A stretch of 64,000 bases of DNA from an uncultured Litoreibacter sp. (GCF_947487515.1 NZ_CANKWO010000001.1:868001-932000); one strand, 5' to 3'. Counted from the stretch's first letter, positions 9,237 through 17,300 are shown. Notes: a model not told the origin generated them from the sequence alone. Numbers and translations are program-made.

Positions 9237-10211
9237 CTACTCAAACTCTCGTGTAAGCATCGCACGGTGAATCTCGCGCCGAACCAACTTACGCACGTTA
9301 CGCGTGATCTTTTCACCAAGATCGCCGGTTAATTCTTCGCGCACGATGTCCGCAACAAGTTCGCGCAAAGCGTCCTCGTCAATGACGCTCTCGTCAAAGT
9401 CAGCAAGGTTAACTTCTGGCTCTTCAGCCCCGTCTTGAGGCGCATCAACGACAGAAGCGGCAGCGGCGGCTGCAAAAATTGCTTCTTCCTTCAGAGAATC
9501 GTCTTCAGCTTCCGCGTCACTGGCCGCATCTGCATCCTCGGAAGGTGCGGTCGGAGCCTGCATTTCAGCTGCATGGTGATCCTCTGAGGTCTCAAGCGCA
9601 GGTTCGGCATCGCCTTCCGGTTCATCGACCCAGTCGTGAACATCTTCGCTTGCGGCCTCTGCAACCTCTTGATGTTGCTCCTCGCTATCGGTTTCTGCCG
9701 AAGCTTCGATGCTGTCAGGGCTTTGAAATTCTTCGTCAGCCCATTCCATTTCCGGCTCAACCTCAGGGTCGGCTGCAGGCTCAACTTTGCGACCATGCCG
9801 CACGAAATCAATGACAGGAGAACTCTCCGCAGGTACGTCATCCTCGTAGTAGTCATCGCTGGCCATGGATGGCCAATCCGCATGATCGTCCGTCGATTCT
9901 ACAGCGTTTTCAGCGTCCAACAGACGTGCTTCGCCCGAAATTCTATGGCGAAAATTGGTCATATCAGCCGGCCCAGCGTCGGGTTGCGAATCTGTCTCTT
10001 CGGAATTCACCCGTAGCGCAGAGGTCAAAATCAATGCGTCCGCTGGCTTACTTTCGGCTTGAACCTCATGATCCGGCTGCGTGGTTTCAGCCTCCACCGC
10101 GTAACTTTCTGAGGATTCCTTGCTTTTTTCGTCAGACCGAGTGTCAGAAACGAGCCTACGAATGGAGGACAACACATCTTCCACATCTACATTAGTCACA
10201 GGATCCGACAT
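9237..10211 (-). CDS. Acidic protein with PopZ-like N- and C-terminal segments
   Basis: A 324-residue protein with three zones. The N-terminus reads VEDVLSSIRRLVSDTR, close to the PopZ N-terminal helix (type EDILASIRRIISED). Residues about 25-260 are highly acidic, rich in Glu, Asp, Ala and Ser, and probably disordered. The C-terminus has amphipathic helices, LRELVADIVREEL and then KLVRREIHRAM, placed like the PopZ oligomerisation region (DUF2497). PopZ forms polar scaffolds that anchor chromosome origins. The neighbouring TolC-like gene fits my recollection that popZ of Caulobacter lies beside an outer-membrane TolC homologue. Overall similarity looks weak, so this is a proposal and not a firm annotation. 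Confidence 0.55.
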   Translation of the reverse strand: MSDPVTNVDVEDVLSSIRRLVSDTRSDEKSKESSESYAVEAETTQPDHEVQAESKPADALILTSALRVNSEETDSQPDAGPADMTNFRHRISGEARLLDAENAVESTDDHADWPSMASDDYYEDDVPAESSPVIDFVRHGRKVEPAADPEVEPEMEWADEEFQSPDSIEASAETDSEEQHQEVAEAASEDVHDWVDEPEGDAEPALETSEDHHAAEMQAPTAPSEDADAASDAEAEDDSLKEEAIFAAAAAASVVDAPQDGAEEPEVNLADFDESVIDEDALRELVADIVREELTGDLGEKITRNVRKLVRREIHRAMLTREFE

Positions 10212-10282
10212 ACACTCAGCCTCTATACTTTTGATGTAAGATACCCGTCGACTGCCGACCTGACAACAGATCGTTAGACTCT

Positions 10283-11659
10283 TCAGTTCTTTTGGTAGCG
10301 GTTGAGGATACGGTCCAGCTTCTTGCCCGACTTGGTGATCGGAACAGGCGCATCTTTGACCGCGTTGTAATACTCGGTCGGATCATAACGCTTCACTTTT
10401 AGCTTCAGGTTATCCGCAGTCAGCAGCCCCATCGAAGCCAAAACGCTATAAGCCGCTGAATAGGCTTGCGTTTGAGCGACCACAAAATTGGTTCTGGCAT
10501 CTGATAAGTCTTGCTCGGCGTCCAAAACGTCCAATGTCGTCCGCGCGCCCAATTTGGCTTCTTCGCGCACACCATCAAAGGCGATTTGCGCGGCTCTGAT
10601 CTGGCGTTCCGACGATGTGACCTGCGCACGCGCTACGGCCAACTGGGACCAACTGTTCGCGACACCTTGATCAACGGCCAGAACCTGTTGGTTCAACTGG
10701 GCTTTGGAGGCATGCACCAAAGCCAGCGCCTGACGGCCCAAGGCCGACAGCTGGCCACCCTGATATATCGGCACGGAAAGTGTCAGGCCCACGCTGGATG
10801 AATCCGTGGTGTCGTTCACGCCGTTGGAATTTGTATGAGACAAATTCCCATTTGCGCGCAACTGCGGACGAGTTCGCGCCTTGGTGGCAGCGTAGCTCAG
10901 CTCATTGGCCTTAATTTCATGCTGAATTTGATCAATCCGCGGGTTTATACGACGCGCAGTCGCCTTCGCAGCATCAAGTGATTTCGGCAGCTTCGGCAAG
11001 CTTGTGATCTGCTTAAGGTTAGACGCTTTGCGACCAACGGCGATTTTATACAGCTCTCGCGTGATTTCCAATTGGCCCTGCGCATTGGCCAGATCGCCGC
11101 GTGCAGCGGCCAACCGCGCCTCTGCCTGCGCCACATCTGTTCGCGTGACTTCGCCCACTTCAAACCGGTCGCGGGCTGCGCGCAATTCTTGAGTGATCAG
11201 GCGCATGTTGCTTTGACGCAGGGACAAAACGCGTTGATCGCGAAGAACCTGCACATAGGCGTTCACCGTATCAAGAAGAACTGCCTGTTCTTGCTGAACC
11301 AATTGGCTTCGCACCGCGAGAACCGATTCTTTGGCTGATTCCACCGCAAGCTGCGAACGCCCGCCGTCCCAAAGCAATACATCGACTGACAGCCCCACAG
11401 TCGCCGACAATGAAGACCCGATCGAGGACGTCTGTCCCTGCGTCAAAGACGTGCTGCCACTGATCTGTGGGCGCAAAGCCGACAGGGCAACCGCGACACC
11501 TTCATCTTGAGAGCGCAGCAAAGCCCGATTTTGTTCCAGCAAGTTTGAGTTGTTATAGGCCGCAGTCATAGCACTGGCCAAGGTTTCAGCCGAAACTTGA
11601 ACCGTCGAAAGCCCAAGGGCGATTCCGAACAGCATTGCGCTCAATCTACGTTGTTTCAT
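10283..11659 (-). CDS. tolC: TolC family outer membrane efflux channel
   Basis: A 458-residue TolC-type protein with a signal peptide (basic MKQRR, hydrophobic core, cleavage after VSAETLA-like residues near 25). It has two repeated outer-membrane-efflux domains rich in Ala, Gln and Leu coiled-coil helices. Typical family phrases are VTRTDVAQAEARLA in the first repeat and RTTLDVLDAEQDLSDART in the second. Three copies make a channel spanning the outer membrane and periplasm, serving type I secretion or RND export. No membrane-fusion or pump gene adjoins it, so its partner is elsewhere. It lies 73 bases downstream of the PIMT-like gene on the same strand and may be co-transcribed. Confidence 0.94.
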   Translation of the reverse strand: MKQRRLSAMLFGIALGLSTVQVSAETLASAMTAAYNNSNLLEQNRALLRSQDEGVAVALSALRPQISGSTSLTQGQTSSIGSSLSATVGLSVDVLLWDGGRSQLAVESAKESVLAVRSQLVQQEQAVLLDTVNAYVQVLRDQRVLSLRQSNMRLITQELRAARDRFEVGEVTRTDVAQAEARLAAARGDLANAQGQLEITRELYKIAVGRKASNLKQITSLPKLPKSLDAAKATARRINPRIDQIQHEIKANELSYAATKARTRPQLRANGNLSHTNSNGVNDTTDSSSVGLTLSVPIYQGGQLSALGRQALALVHASKAQLNQQVLAVDQGVANSWSQLAVARAQVTSSERQIRAAQIAFDGVREEAKLGARTTLDVLDAEQDLSDARTNFVVAQTQAYSAAYSVLASMGLLTADNLKLKVKRYDPTEYYNAVKDAPVPITKSGKKLDRILNRYQKN

Positions 11660-11732
11660 GCGACCTACCTATTTGCTGATGCGCCTTCAGAAGGCGTGGG
11701 TACTCAAAACGGCAACGCCCGTGTTTCAAATT

Positions 11733-12386
11733 TTATAGTGCGAAATTCGTCTCCGACGAAAATCCTGGCAAAACTGGCGCACCGGCGTTGAACGCCAAGC
11801 TCCAGCTTACATTGCCGTTAACTTTACGCCCCAAACGGGCCTCGCCCAATGCATTATCAGAGAAAATGGCCATGATCCGACCGCCCTCTTTGAGTTGCCC
11901 CAAAATCTCTGCCGGCACATGTGACACTCCGCCTTGGATGCAAATAACATCATAAGGTCCTGACTTCGCAGCGCCATTGGCCAACGGGCCAGCAATAACG
12001 ACAGCATTGTCCACATTCTGTTCAGCCAAAATGGTTTCCGCGTCACGCGCAAGATCTTCATCTTGCTCCAGAGCCACCACAACATCTGCAGTATGAGCCA
12101 AAACCGCAGATGAATACCCCAAACCACAGCCGATATCGAGCACGACATCGCTGCGCTGAATATCAAGCGCATCCAACATTTTAGCGAAGGTGCGCGGCTC
12201 TAACACCACGCGCCCCTCTCCCAACTCGATAGCGCCGTCGACATAGGCGACGTCACGCTTATCTTGTGGCACATAGGCCTCCCGACGCACCGTTAACATG
12301 GCGTCGATGATTGGGAATTTGGTTACATCAGACGGGCGCACTTGCGTGTCGACCATCATTGTTCTGTTTGCAGCATTATCAAGCAT
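11733..12386 (-). CDS. Protein-L-isoaspartate O-methyltransferase family protein
   Basis: A 217-residue SAM-dependent methyltransferase of the PIMT family. The SAM loop is VVLDIGCGLGYSSAVLA near residue 85, followed by VVALEQDEDLA, and the N-terminal segment MVDTQVRPSDV is typical of the short alphaproteobacterial branch. Classical PIMT repairs isoaspartyl damage in proteins, but this branch often stands next to tolC and may have a different substrate. In-frame Met codons at positions 10 and 11 are alternative starts. The tRNA-Cys gene lies upstream on the other strand, with about 240 bases of non-coding DNA between them. Confidence 0.85.
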   Translation of the reverse strand: MLDNAANRTMMVDTQVRPSDVTKFPIIDAMLTVRREAYVPQDKRDVAYVDGAIELGEGRVVLEPRTFAKMLDALDIQRSDVVLDIGCGLGYSSAVLAHTADVVVALEQDEDLARDAETILAEQNVDNAVVIAGPLANGAAKSGPYDVICIQGGVSHVPAEILGQLKEGGRIMAIFSDNALGEARLGRKVNGNVSWSLAFNAGAPVLPGFSSETNFAL

Positions 12387-12626
12387 ACTAAACTCATTAG
12401 TCTAGTTTCAGTTATCGACGGTTTGACACAGTTCGCCGGACGCATCAACGACGAAGTCAATGTAGCTGCACAACCTTACCTTGATTTGAAACGATTTGTA
12501 ACGATTTTGGCGCATCCTGCTGAGTATAGCCCGCTTTTGCCCCCATGCCGGAAGGAAAGGAACGCCCCTTGCGCTACACTCTTGCGCGACCCATTCGCTT
12601 AGTCTAGAGAACCCGCACACCGTTGA

Positions 12627-12700
12627 GGCGAGTTGGCGGAGTGGTTACGCAGCGGATTGCAAATCCGTGTACACCGGTTCGATTCCGGTACTCGCCTCCA
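12627..12700 (+). tRNA. tRNA-Cys (GCA)
   Basis: A complete cloverleaf is visible. The acceptor stem GGCGAGT pairs with ACTCGCC, the anticodon loop TTGCAAA reads GCA (cysteine), the T arm is CCGGTTCGATTCCGG, and CCA is encoded at 12698-12700. The 3' half from the anticodon stem onward is duplicated at 22423-22469, because a mobile element has integrated here while keeping the tRNA intact. Confidence 0.96.
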
Positions 12701-12702
12701 AT
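12656..12702 (+). repeat. Left attachment repeat (within tRNA-Cys 3' half)
   Basis: This 47-bp stretch starts at ATTGCAAATCCG in the anticodon arm and runs through the T arm and CCA to CTCCAAT. It is identical to 22423-22469. It is the junction at the tRNA side of the element, and recombination probably occurs within the anticodon or T-arm region. Confidence 0.94.
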
Positions 12703-12745
12703 AAAATCAGATGCTTAGTCGATCAATCTGATTGCATGCCCTCAA

Positions 12746-12767
12746 TTTGGTGGCGTTTTTGGTGGCG
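12746..12767 (+). repeat. Paired TTTGGTGGCG direct repeats, left integrase arm sites
   Basis: TTTGGTGGCG occurs at 12746-12755 and again at 12758-12767. The same decamer pair, in the same orientation, lies at 22296-22316 by the opposite end. Paired short direct repeats at both ends of an integrase element are the usual form of arm-type binding sites for the N-terminal integrase domain; that function is inferred. Confidence 0.65.
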
Positions 12768-13081
12768 TATTCTTGTTAAGTGGCTTTTCAGCCTTCCTCT
12801 CATGCAACGCAACCAAATTGGCAATACCATCCACCTCAGAGAGCTAAAGCTCAATATTTCCCCGAAGGGCGATATCTGACCTTACTGTTTAAACGCCGCT
12901 TGGCCACACTCGCCGTCCCACTTAGAGCCGCTATTTCCAAGACAAAACGCAGGGAGCCCACAGACGACTATCGGGGCCGCGCCCTGAATAAGCTTCATCC
13001 AGACAGGTGGGAGGGAACTTCACTGCAAGTGCGACAGGGAAATGAAGAAAGTTGTAGTGGGTGATGAGTATAACCAATAAA

Positions 13082-13105
13082 GTTTCTCCTGAACGTCAGG
13101 GAAAC
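13082..13105 (+). promoter_or_regulatory. Hairpin upstream of the cargo operon
   Basis: GTTTCTCCTG and CAGGGAAAC pair over nine bases with one bulged T and an AACGT loop, about 115 bases before the HIT gene. It has no T-run and is not an obvious terminator. It could be a structured leader or an operator; there is no direct evidence of function. Confidence 0.3.
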
Positions 13106-13219
13106 AGTGGTACAAGTCAGTTTTATCTCTGTTAGTGACGGCCTAACTGCAAAACCCCAACGCTTCTTGGACACTAGGGAGCGAGTGTGCTACATTGTTA
13201 GAAAAGATTGAGGTGGAAC

Positions 13220-13840
13220 ATGAGTAGTTCAACAAAATTTCACTGGCTCACCCACGAAGGGTCGCGAGCAACGAAGCCAGTGCATGATTATGTGTTATGT
13301 GAGACGAAGAACTTTGCTGTTCTGCCATCCCTCGGTAGCTTAGTGCCTAACTGGGTCTTGATAATCCCTAAGAACCCGATGCCATGCCTTTCACATCTGA
13401 ATTTGAACGAGCAAAATGAGCTTACGAACTTGTCTGAACGAGTACGAGCTAAGTTTAGCTGGTCACCAGCAGAAACTTTTCTGTTTGAACACGGAGGTGA
13501 ATACGGAAGCCCAATCAGCTGCGGTGTTGACCAAGCTCATTTGCACTTGGTGAACGTAGATTTTGACCTCATTCTAGCGGCTAAGAACTTCAACACTGAA
13601 CTGGTATGGGAAACAGAAGAGGGATGTCTTCCAATGCCCTCTACCTCGGAGCAGAAAAAAGCAGAATATTTGGCGTGTTCCAATGCTGGCATCGTACATT
13701 TTGCGTTCCCAAAATCTCCGGTTTCTCAGTTCTTTAGACGCGTTATCGCGCAAGAGACAAGCCAGCCGGAAAAATGGAACTATCGTGACTTCCCCGCTTT
13801 GGAAGAGATTTCCAACACGAACGCAAGGTTTTTAGCTTAA
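13220..13840 (+). CDS. HIT-superfamily nucleotide hydrolase/transferase-like protein
   Basis: A 206-residue protein, first of the element's cargo. The region FAVLPSLGSLVPNWVLIIPK matches the first strands of a HIT fold, FLFEHGGEYG follows, and then comes the histidine motif GVDQAHLHLVNV with His107 and His109. HIT enzymes attack the alpha-phosphate of a nucleotide with the middle His of HxHxH, here His109; the third His is replaced by Val111, as in transferase-like or CwfJ-like branches. The ATG at 13220 has an AGGTGG ribosome-binding site; a TTG four codons earlier is less likely. The membrane-protein gene starts directly after its stop. It probably acts on a nucleotide or adenylylated product, but the substrate is unknown. 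Confidence 0.78.
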   Translation: MSSSTKFHWLTHEGSRATKPVHDYVLCETKNFAVLPSLGSLVPNWVLIIPKNPMPCLSHLNLNEQNELTNLSERVRAKFSWSPAETFLFEHGGEYGSPISCGVDQAHLHLVNVDFDLILAAKNFNTELVWETEEGCLPMPSTSEQKKAEYLACSNAGIVHFAFPKSPVSQFFRRVIAQETSQPEKWNYRDFPALEEISNTNARFLA

Positions 13841-14410
13841 GTGTCCGTTGATGAAGACGAACTAGATGATGATCGTTGTCCTTGGGACTGGAAAACCAAA
13901 TACCCTTATAGGGTGTGGTTTCAGATCTCTATCGAATTGATTTGGACCTTAAGCATCCTCGTATTCGCACTGCTTATTCTTTTCGACGGCGCTTTAGTGC
14001 GGGCAACTGATTGCTTGAATACGTGCCAAAATCAAACTCACTATGCTTCGGAAATATTTGGTGTTTCAATCCGATCTGAGGCCGTTAATTGGATTGCGCT
14101 TTTTGCAGCTGGAATGATTGGAGGAGCACTGTTTGTACTGAAATGGCTTTACCATTCGGTTGCTAAGGGCCGTTGGCATCAAGATCGCTTGTTGTGGCGA
14201 CTAATTGTGCCAATCAACTCCGCTGTAGTTTCATTGTTTACCGGATTTATATTTGCGTCAGGGGTTATCCCATTTCTCAAAGGCGAAGCGTTCGACGACC
14301 TCTACACTCTTCTAGGATTTGGCTTCATATTTGGGTACTTTTCTGACAATATTCTTGCGGCACTACAGAACATTGCGCAAAATATTTTCGGAACTCTCAC
14401 TGACAAGTAA
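13841..14410 (+). CDS. Four-helix membrane protein of the cargo operon, unknown function
   Basis: The 189-residue product starts with GTG at 13841, immediately after the TAA of the HIT gene, so translation is probably coupled. It has a short acidic N-terminus followed by four predicted membrane helices: about residues 29-50, 81-104, 121-146 and 150-172. Two cysteines (Cys58, Cys62) lie in the loop after helix 1. A conserved-looking soluble loop, LYHSVAKGRWHQDRLLWRL, sits between helices 2 and 3, and the last helix contains FGYFSDNILAALQ. I do not recognise a named family. By analogy with small multipass proteins in CBASS and related systems it could be a membrane-disrupting effector; this is inference from size and context only. 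Confidence 0.72.
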   Translation: MSVDEDELDDDRCPWDWKTKYPYRVWFQISIELIWTLSILVFALLILFDGALVRATDCLNTCQNQTHYASEIFGVSIRSEAVNWIALFAAGMIGGALFVLKWLYHSVAKGRWHQDRLLWRLIVPINSAVVSLFTGFIFASGVIPFLKGEAFDDLYTLLGFGFIFGYFSDNILAALQNIAQNIFGTLTDK

Positions 14411-14433
14411 TAAGGTAATAGCTCGCATCAAAT

Positions 14434-16845
14434 ATGTTTACTCTGGAAAAAGTAACAAAATCTAAATTTTCTGACTTTTCTGACTTTGGGAAGGTATCCC
14501 AAAGGTTTGGAGCTAAGGCCGCGGGTTTGACTACGCTTCCGAGTCAATGGACGCCCGAATTTCGTTTAATTCGGATTGATTTTCATAAAAACTGGCTTGA
14601 GACTGGTGAGTTGGAAGCCGGCATTTTGCAGGAGGTTGCAGATTGGCAAGTTCAACTTGGCGAAGATGTCATTGTTAGATCTAGCGGAGTGAACGAGACG
14701 ATAGATGATCGTGGTAAATACAGGTCAATTATCATTTCCGCTGGCCACGATGCACTTGCAGTATCTGACGCAATAATTGAAATTTTCGACCACGCTCAAA
14801 CAAGAGACCCGAATGATAGGCTTGGCTTGATCATTCAGAAGCATGTCCCTTCTGAATTTACTGGACACCTTTCAAACGAACGTCGATTAAAAACAACCCG
14901 TAATCAATGGGATTTCGAATTTGAAAAACCAAGCATTGGACGATCTACTGGAATAGACTCAACTCGGATCGAGCCTTGGCCTGACGACGTAAAAATGATC
15001 ACAGGTAAAAGTAGCTCTGAGATTAGTAAGTCGATGCGCAGACTCGGAAACTGGGCAACAAAAAACCTCCCTGAACGAACGCATTTTGAATGGCTTATAT
15101 GTGGTACCCAACTCTGGGTGGTTCAAGCCGATTTCGAGTGGCCAGAACATGACAACGGAATCGACCCCACCAATTTTCAACTCGAAAACGGGGAAGTATC
15201 TCTCGATTTTCATGCCACCACACTCATGGAGCCTTATAAAGTTGGCACGTTGACTAAATGGAAGAAGCTTAAGAATTTATCCGATTTTGACTTCGATGAC
15301 GTTGAATTTGCTCCAAAGATTTTTCACCTGAAAGGCGAGACTGTAGAAAGTTCTATCAACGATCAAAAAAAATCAGCGATACTTATCAACGAACTTCGAG
15401 CCGTCACAGCCGATCGCGCTGTAGTAAGAACAGAATCCTGCGACCAACGCTTGCAGGCATTTAATATGCCAAGGACAGATACTTGTAGCGCAGCGGACGC
15501 AGTGGAATGGTGCCAAAAACAAATACTAGCACACATCGCAGATGGGATCGCCCCGAAGGATGTCGCATTTTTCTGCCACGCATTTCTGCCAGCAAGGGCG
15601 GCGGCTTGGGCATATGCTAGTCCAGATCGGAAGCTAGTGTTCGTTGACGCATTGTGGGGACTACCGGACGGACTTCAGTACTGGCCAACGGACACATACG
15701 AAGTTGCAGTTGATCAGGCCAAGATCATTCAGACCAAAACTGTCTTTAAACCCAAATTCCTTGCTGAACTGGGATGTGGAACTTGGGATTATCAAAACGT
15801 AAAGAAGAGTAAAGCAAGATCGCAAGTGCTCAGTAGATCCGATATATTAGAAGTGGCCTCGCGAACCCACAACATTGCGAAAAAACTGGGGGAAGAAGCA
15901 CAAATAATGTGGTTTTGCGGTATTCCCGACGAATATCGAGTGGGTCAAAACCTCCCATGGTTTCGTTCCAGGGAACTCTTTGAAGAGGAAGCCCCTAGAT
16001 CAAATCAAAGCTTCCGCGATTTCACCATTAAGGTTCCTGCCGATTTGGGAAACCTACCTCAACACAAAGTATGCCTCGTTCTAGCTCCAGATGCAGAATT
16101 AGTGCGGAACGATCATTTTCTAAACTTGGTTGCAGACAAGGCGCTTGAGAAAGATCTACCTATCAAATTTTTTGGCTCCCGCCTAGGTCACGCTTATTAT
16201 CGTCTCGTGCAAAAAAAGGTGAAATTAATATTGCCCAACTCAGCACGATACAAGCGTACTCGAGATCGTAGACAGTTCGGGAAACTGGTTCGCGATAAGA
16301 TTCCGGAAATGATTAGGAATGGAGGCGAAGAGGCTTCTGAAGGAATTTTACAATCACCTGAAATCTTATTCGCTTTGGCAGGTAAAATGTTCGAGGAAGT
16401 TGAAGAATTTCTTGAAGCAGAAGACAAAGTTAGCCAAATAGCCGAACTATCAGATATTTATGAACTATTAAGAGCTATGGCTCACCACTGCGACATTGAG
16501 TGGGAGGAAGTCGTTTCTTCAGCTAATTCCAAAAGAGAGAAACGAGGCGGCTTTGAAGAACGCAAAATCTTGCTAGAGACCTCACTACCCAAGGGGGAAA
16601 ATTCTTCGACTAAGCTACCCATGGTTTCGCTCAAAGATTTACTTGAGATAACAGAAGGTAAAAGCTCGGTTCAAATCCCGCTGGGAGCGCTTTCTAATTT
16701 ATTTGCAGGACAAAAATTTCAAGCAAACTTTGATGGAGATGCATCGCGTTTCACTTTTTCGATAATTCAGGGAAAACTTGAAATAACACGTACACAAAGC
16801 AAAGACGACGCGACGAAATCTAACCAAGGAGATCTTTTCAATTAG
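14434..16845 (+). CDS. Fusion: tandem PEP-synthase-like ATP-grasp segments plus MazG-like NTP pyrophosphohydrolase
   Basis: An 803-residue cargo protein. Residues about 20-235 resemble the nucleotide-binding domain of PEP synthase / pyruvate phosphate dikinase: RFGAKAAGL (Lys28), VIVRSSGVNE (Arg82) and the closing HFEWLICGTQLWVVQAD. Residues about 325-440 look like a second, diverged copy, with VVRTES (Arg332) and VDALWGLPDGL (404-414). Residues about 615-705 are an all-alpha NTP pyrophosphohydrolase of the KLVRDKIPEMI type, with a complete metal motif: Glu654, Glu655, Glu658 and ExxD at Glu671-Asp674. The tail is uncharacterised. There is no phosphohistidine or PEP-binding domain, so it is not a normal PEP synthase. 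Function is unknown; nucleotide sensing, phosphoryl transfer or NTP depletion are possible. Confidence 0.75.
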   Translation: MFTLEKVTKSKFSDFSDFGKVSQRFGAKAAGLTTLPSQWTPEFRLIRIDFHKNWLETGELEAGILQEVADWQVQLGEDVIVRSSGVNETIDDRGKYRSIIISAGHDALAVSDAIIEIFDHAQTRDPNDRLGLIIQKHVPSEFTGHLSNERRLKTTRNQWDFEFEKPSIGRSTGIDSTRIEPWPDDVKMITGKSSSEISKSMRRLGNWATKNLPERTHFEWLICGTQLWVVQADFEWPEHDNGIDPTNFQLENGEVSLDFHATTLMEPYKVGTLTKWKKLKNLSDFDFDDVEFAPKIFHLKGETVESSINDQKKSAILINELRAVTADRAVVRTESCDQRLQAFNMPRTDTCSAADAVEWCQKQILAHIADGIAPKDVAFFCHAFLPARAAAWAYASPDRKLVFVDALWGLPDGLQYWPTDTYEVAVDQAKIIQTKTVFKPKFLAELGCGTWDYQNVKKSKARSQVLSRSDILEVASRTHNIAKKLGEEAQIMWFCGIPDEYRVGQNLPWFRSRELFEEEAPRSNQSFRDFTIKVPADLGNLPQHKVCLVLAPDAELVRNDHFLNLVADKALEKDLPIKFFGSRLGHAYYRLVQKKVKLILPNSARYKRTRDRRQFGKLVRDKIPEMIRNGGEEASEGILQSPEILFALAGKMFEEVEEFLEAEDKVSQIAELSDIYELLRAMAHHCDIEWEEVVSSANSKREKRGGFEERKILLETSLPKGENSSTKLPMVSLKDLLEITEGKSSVQIPLGALSNLFAGQKFQANFDGDASRFTFSIIQGKLEITRTQSKDDATKSNQGDLFN

Positions 16846-16999
16846 AAGCACTGCTACCGCAGGCATTTCTTCATCTCTCGCCACAAGTGTACTTCTCTGA
16901 GCACCTATTGTTTTAGGGGCGACTGTGTTGAAATCAGCCAACCCATTCTTTGTATGATAAGTATAGACCGTTCTCAACTATTGCTGTGGTGGCCCCACT

Positions 17000-17284
17000 T
17001 CATAGCTTGAAGCTCTGACCAACTAAGATCTCTTTCGCGTCAAGGCCTAGCTCCTTGATGATATACCCTGCGTCGCCCCACCTAACGATATTGCGCATAT
17101 AGCGATTGCCATCAACATCCTCAAATAAGCATCGAATGTTCACGTAGTCCCCCCAAACGCCCGCAATGGCAGTCACGTGTATATCAGACGGCAAGCAATC
17201 AACTTTTGTGTAGTCTCGATAGTCAATCCCAATGTCGCGAGCTTGGGCAAAGCTCATGGTGAATTTTTCGTGGTCCAATCGCAT
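17000..17284 (-). CDS. Small protein of unknown function
   Basis: A 94-residue soluble protein beginning MRLDHEKFTMSF, with no recognised domain. The ATG at 17284 follows an AAGGAAG ribosome-binding site, favoured over a TTG five codons upstream. It lies 16 bases downstream of mobA on the same strand and is probably the last gene of the mobilization operon. The composition (many aromatic and Asp residues, GVWGDYVNIRCLF) suggests a compact beta-containing fold. No function is proposed. Confidence 0.6.
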   Translation of the reverse strand: MRLDHEKFTMSFAQARDIGIDYRDYTKVDCLPSDIHVTAIAGVWGDYVNIRCLFEDVDGNRYMRNIVRWGDAGYIIKELGLDAKEILVGQSFKL

Positions 17285-17300
17285 CTTTCTTCCTTTCAAT

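Larger units (their letters stand above)
12703..13219. other. Non-coding left end of the integrated element
   Basis: No convincing gene is seen in these roughly 500 bases. They hold the TTTGGTGGCG arm-type repeats near the left attachment site and an imperfect hairpin at 13082-13105. The promoter of the cargo genes should lie at the right edge. A short open frame at 12780-13064 lacks a ribosome-binding site and any recognisable motif and was not called. Confidence 0.5.

Noticed and set aside
12780-13064. 94-codon open frame at the left end of the element
   Set aside because: No ribosome-binding site, irregular composition and no recognisable motif; more likely non-coding leader DNA.
14434-16845. 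Annotation of the cargo protein simply as PEP synthase
   Set aside because: Only nucleotide-binding segments resemble PEP synthase; the phosphohistidine and PEP-binding domains are absent and a MazG-like domain is fused.
16699-16977. 92-codon minus-strand frame between the fusion gene and the mob operon
   Set aside because: It overlaps the 3' end of the fusion gene by about 150 bases, has no start signal and no domain.
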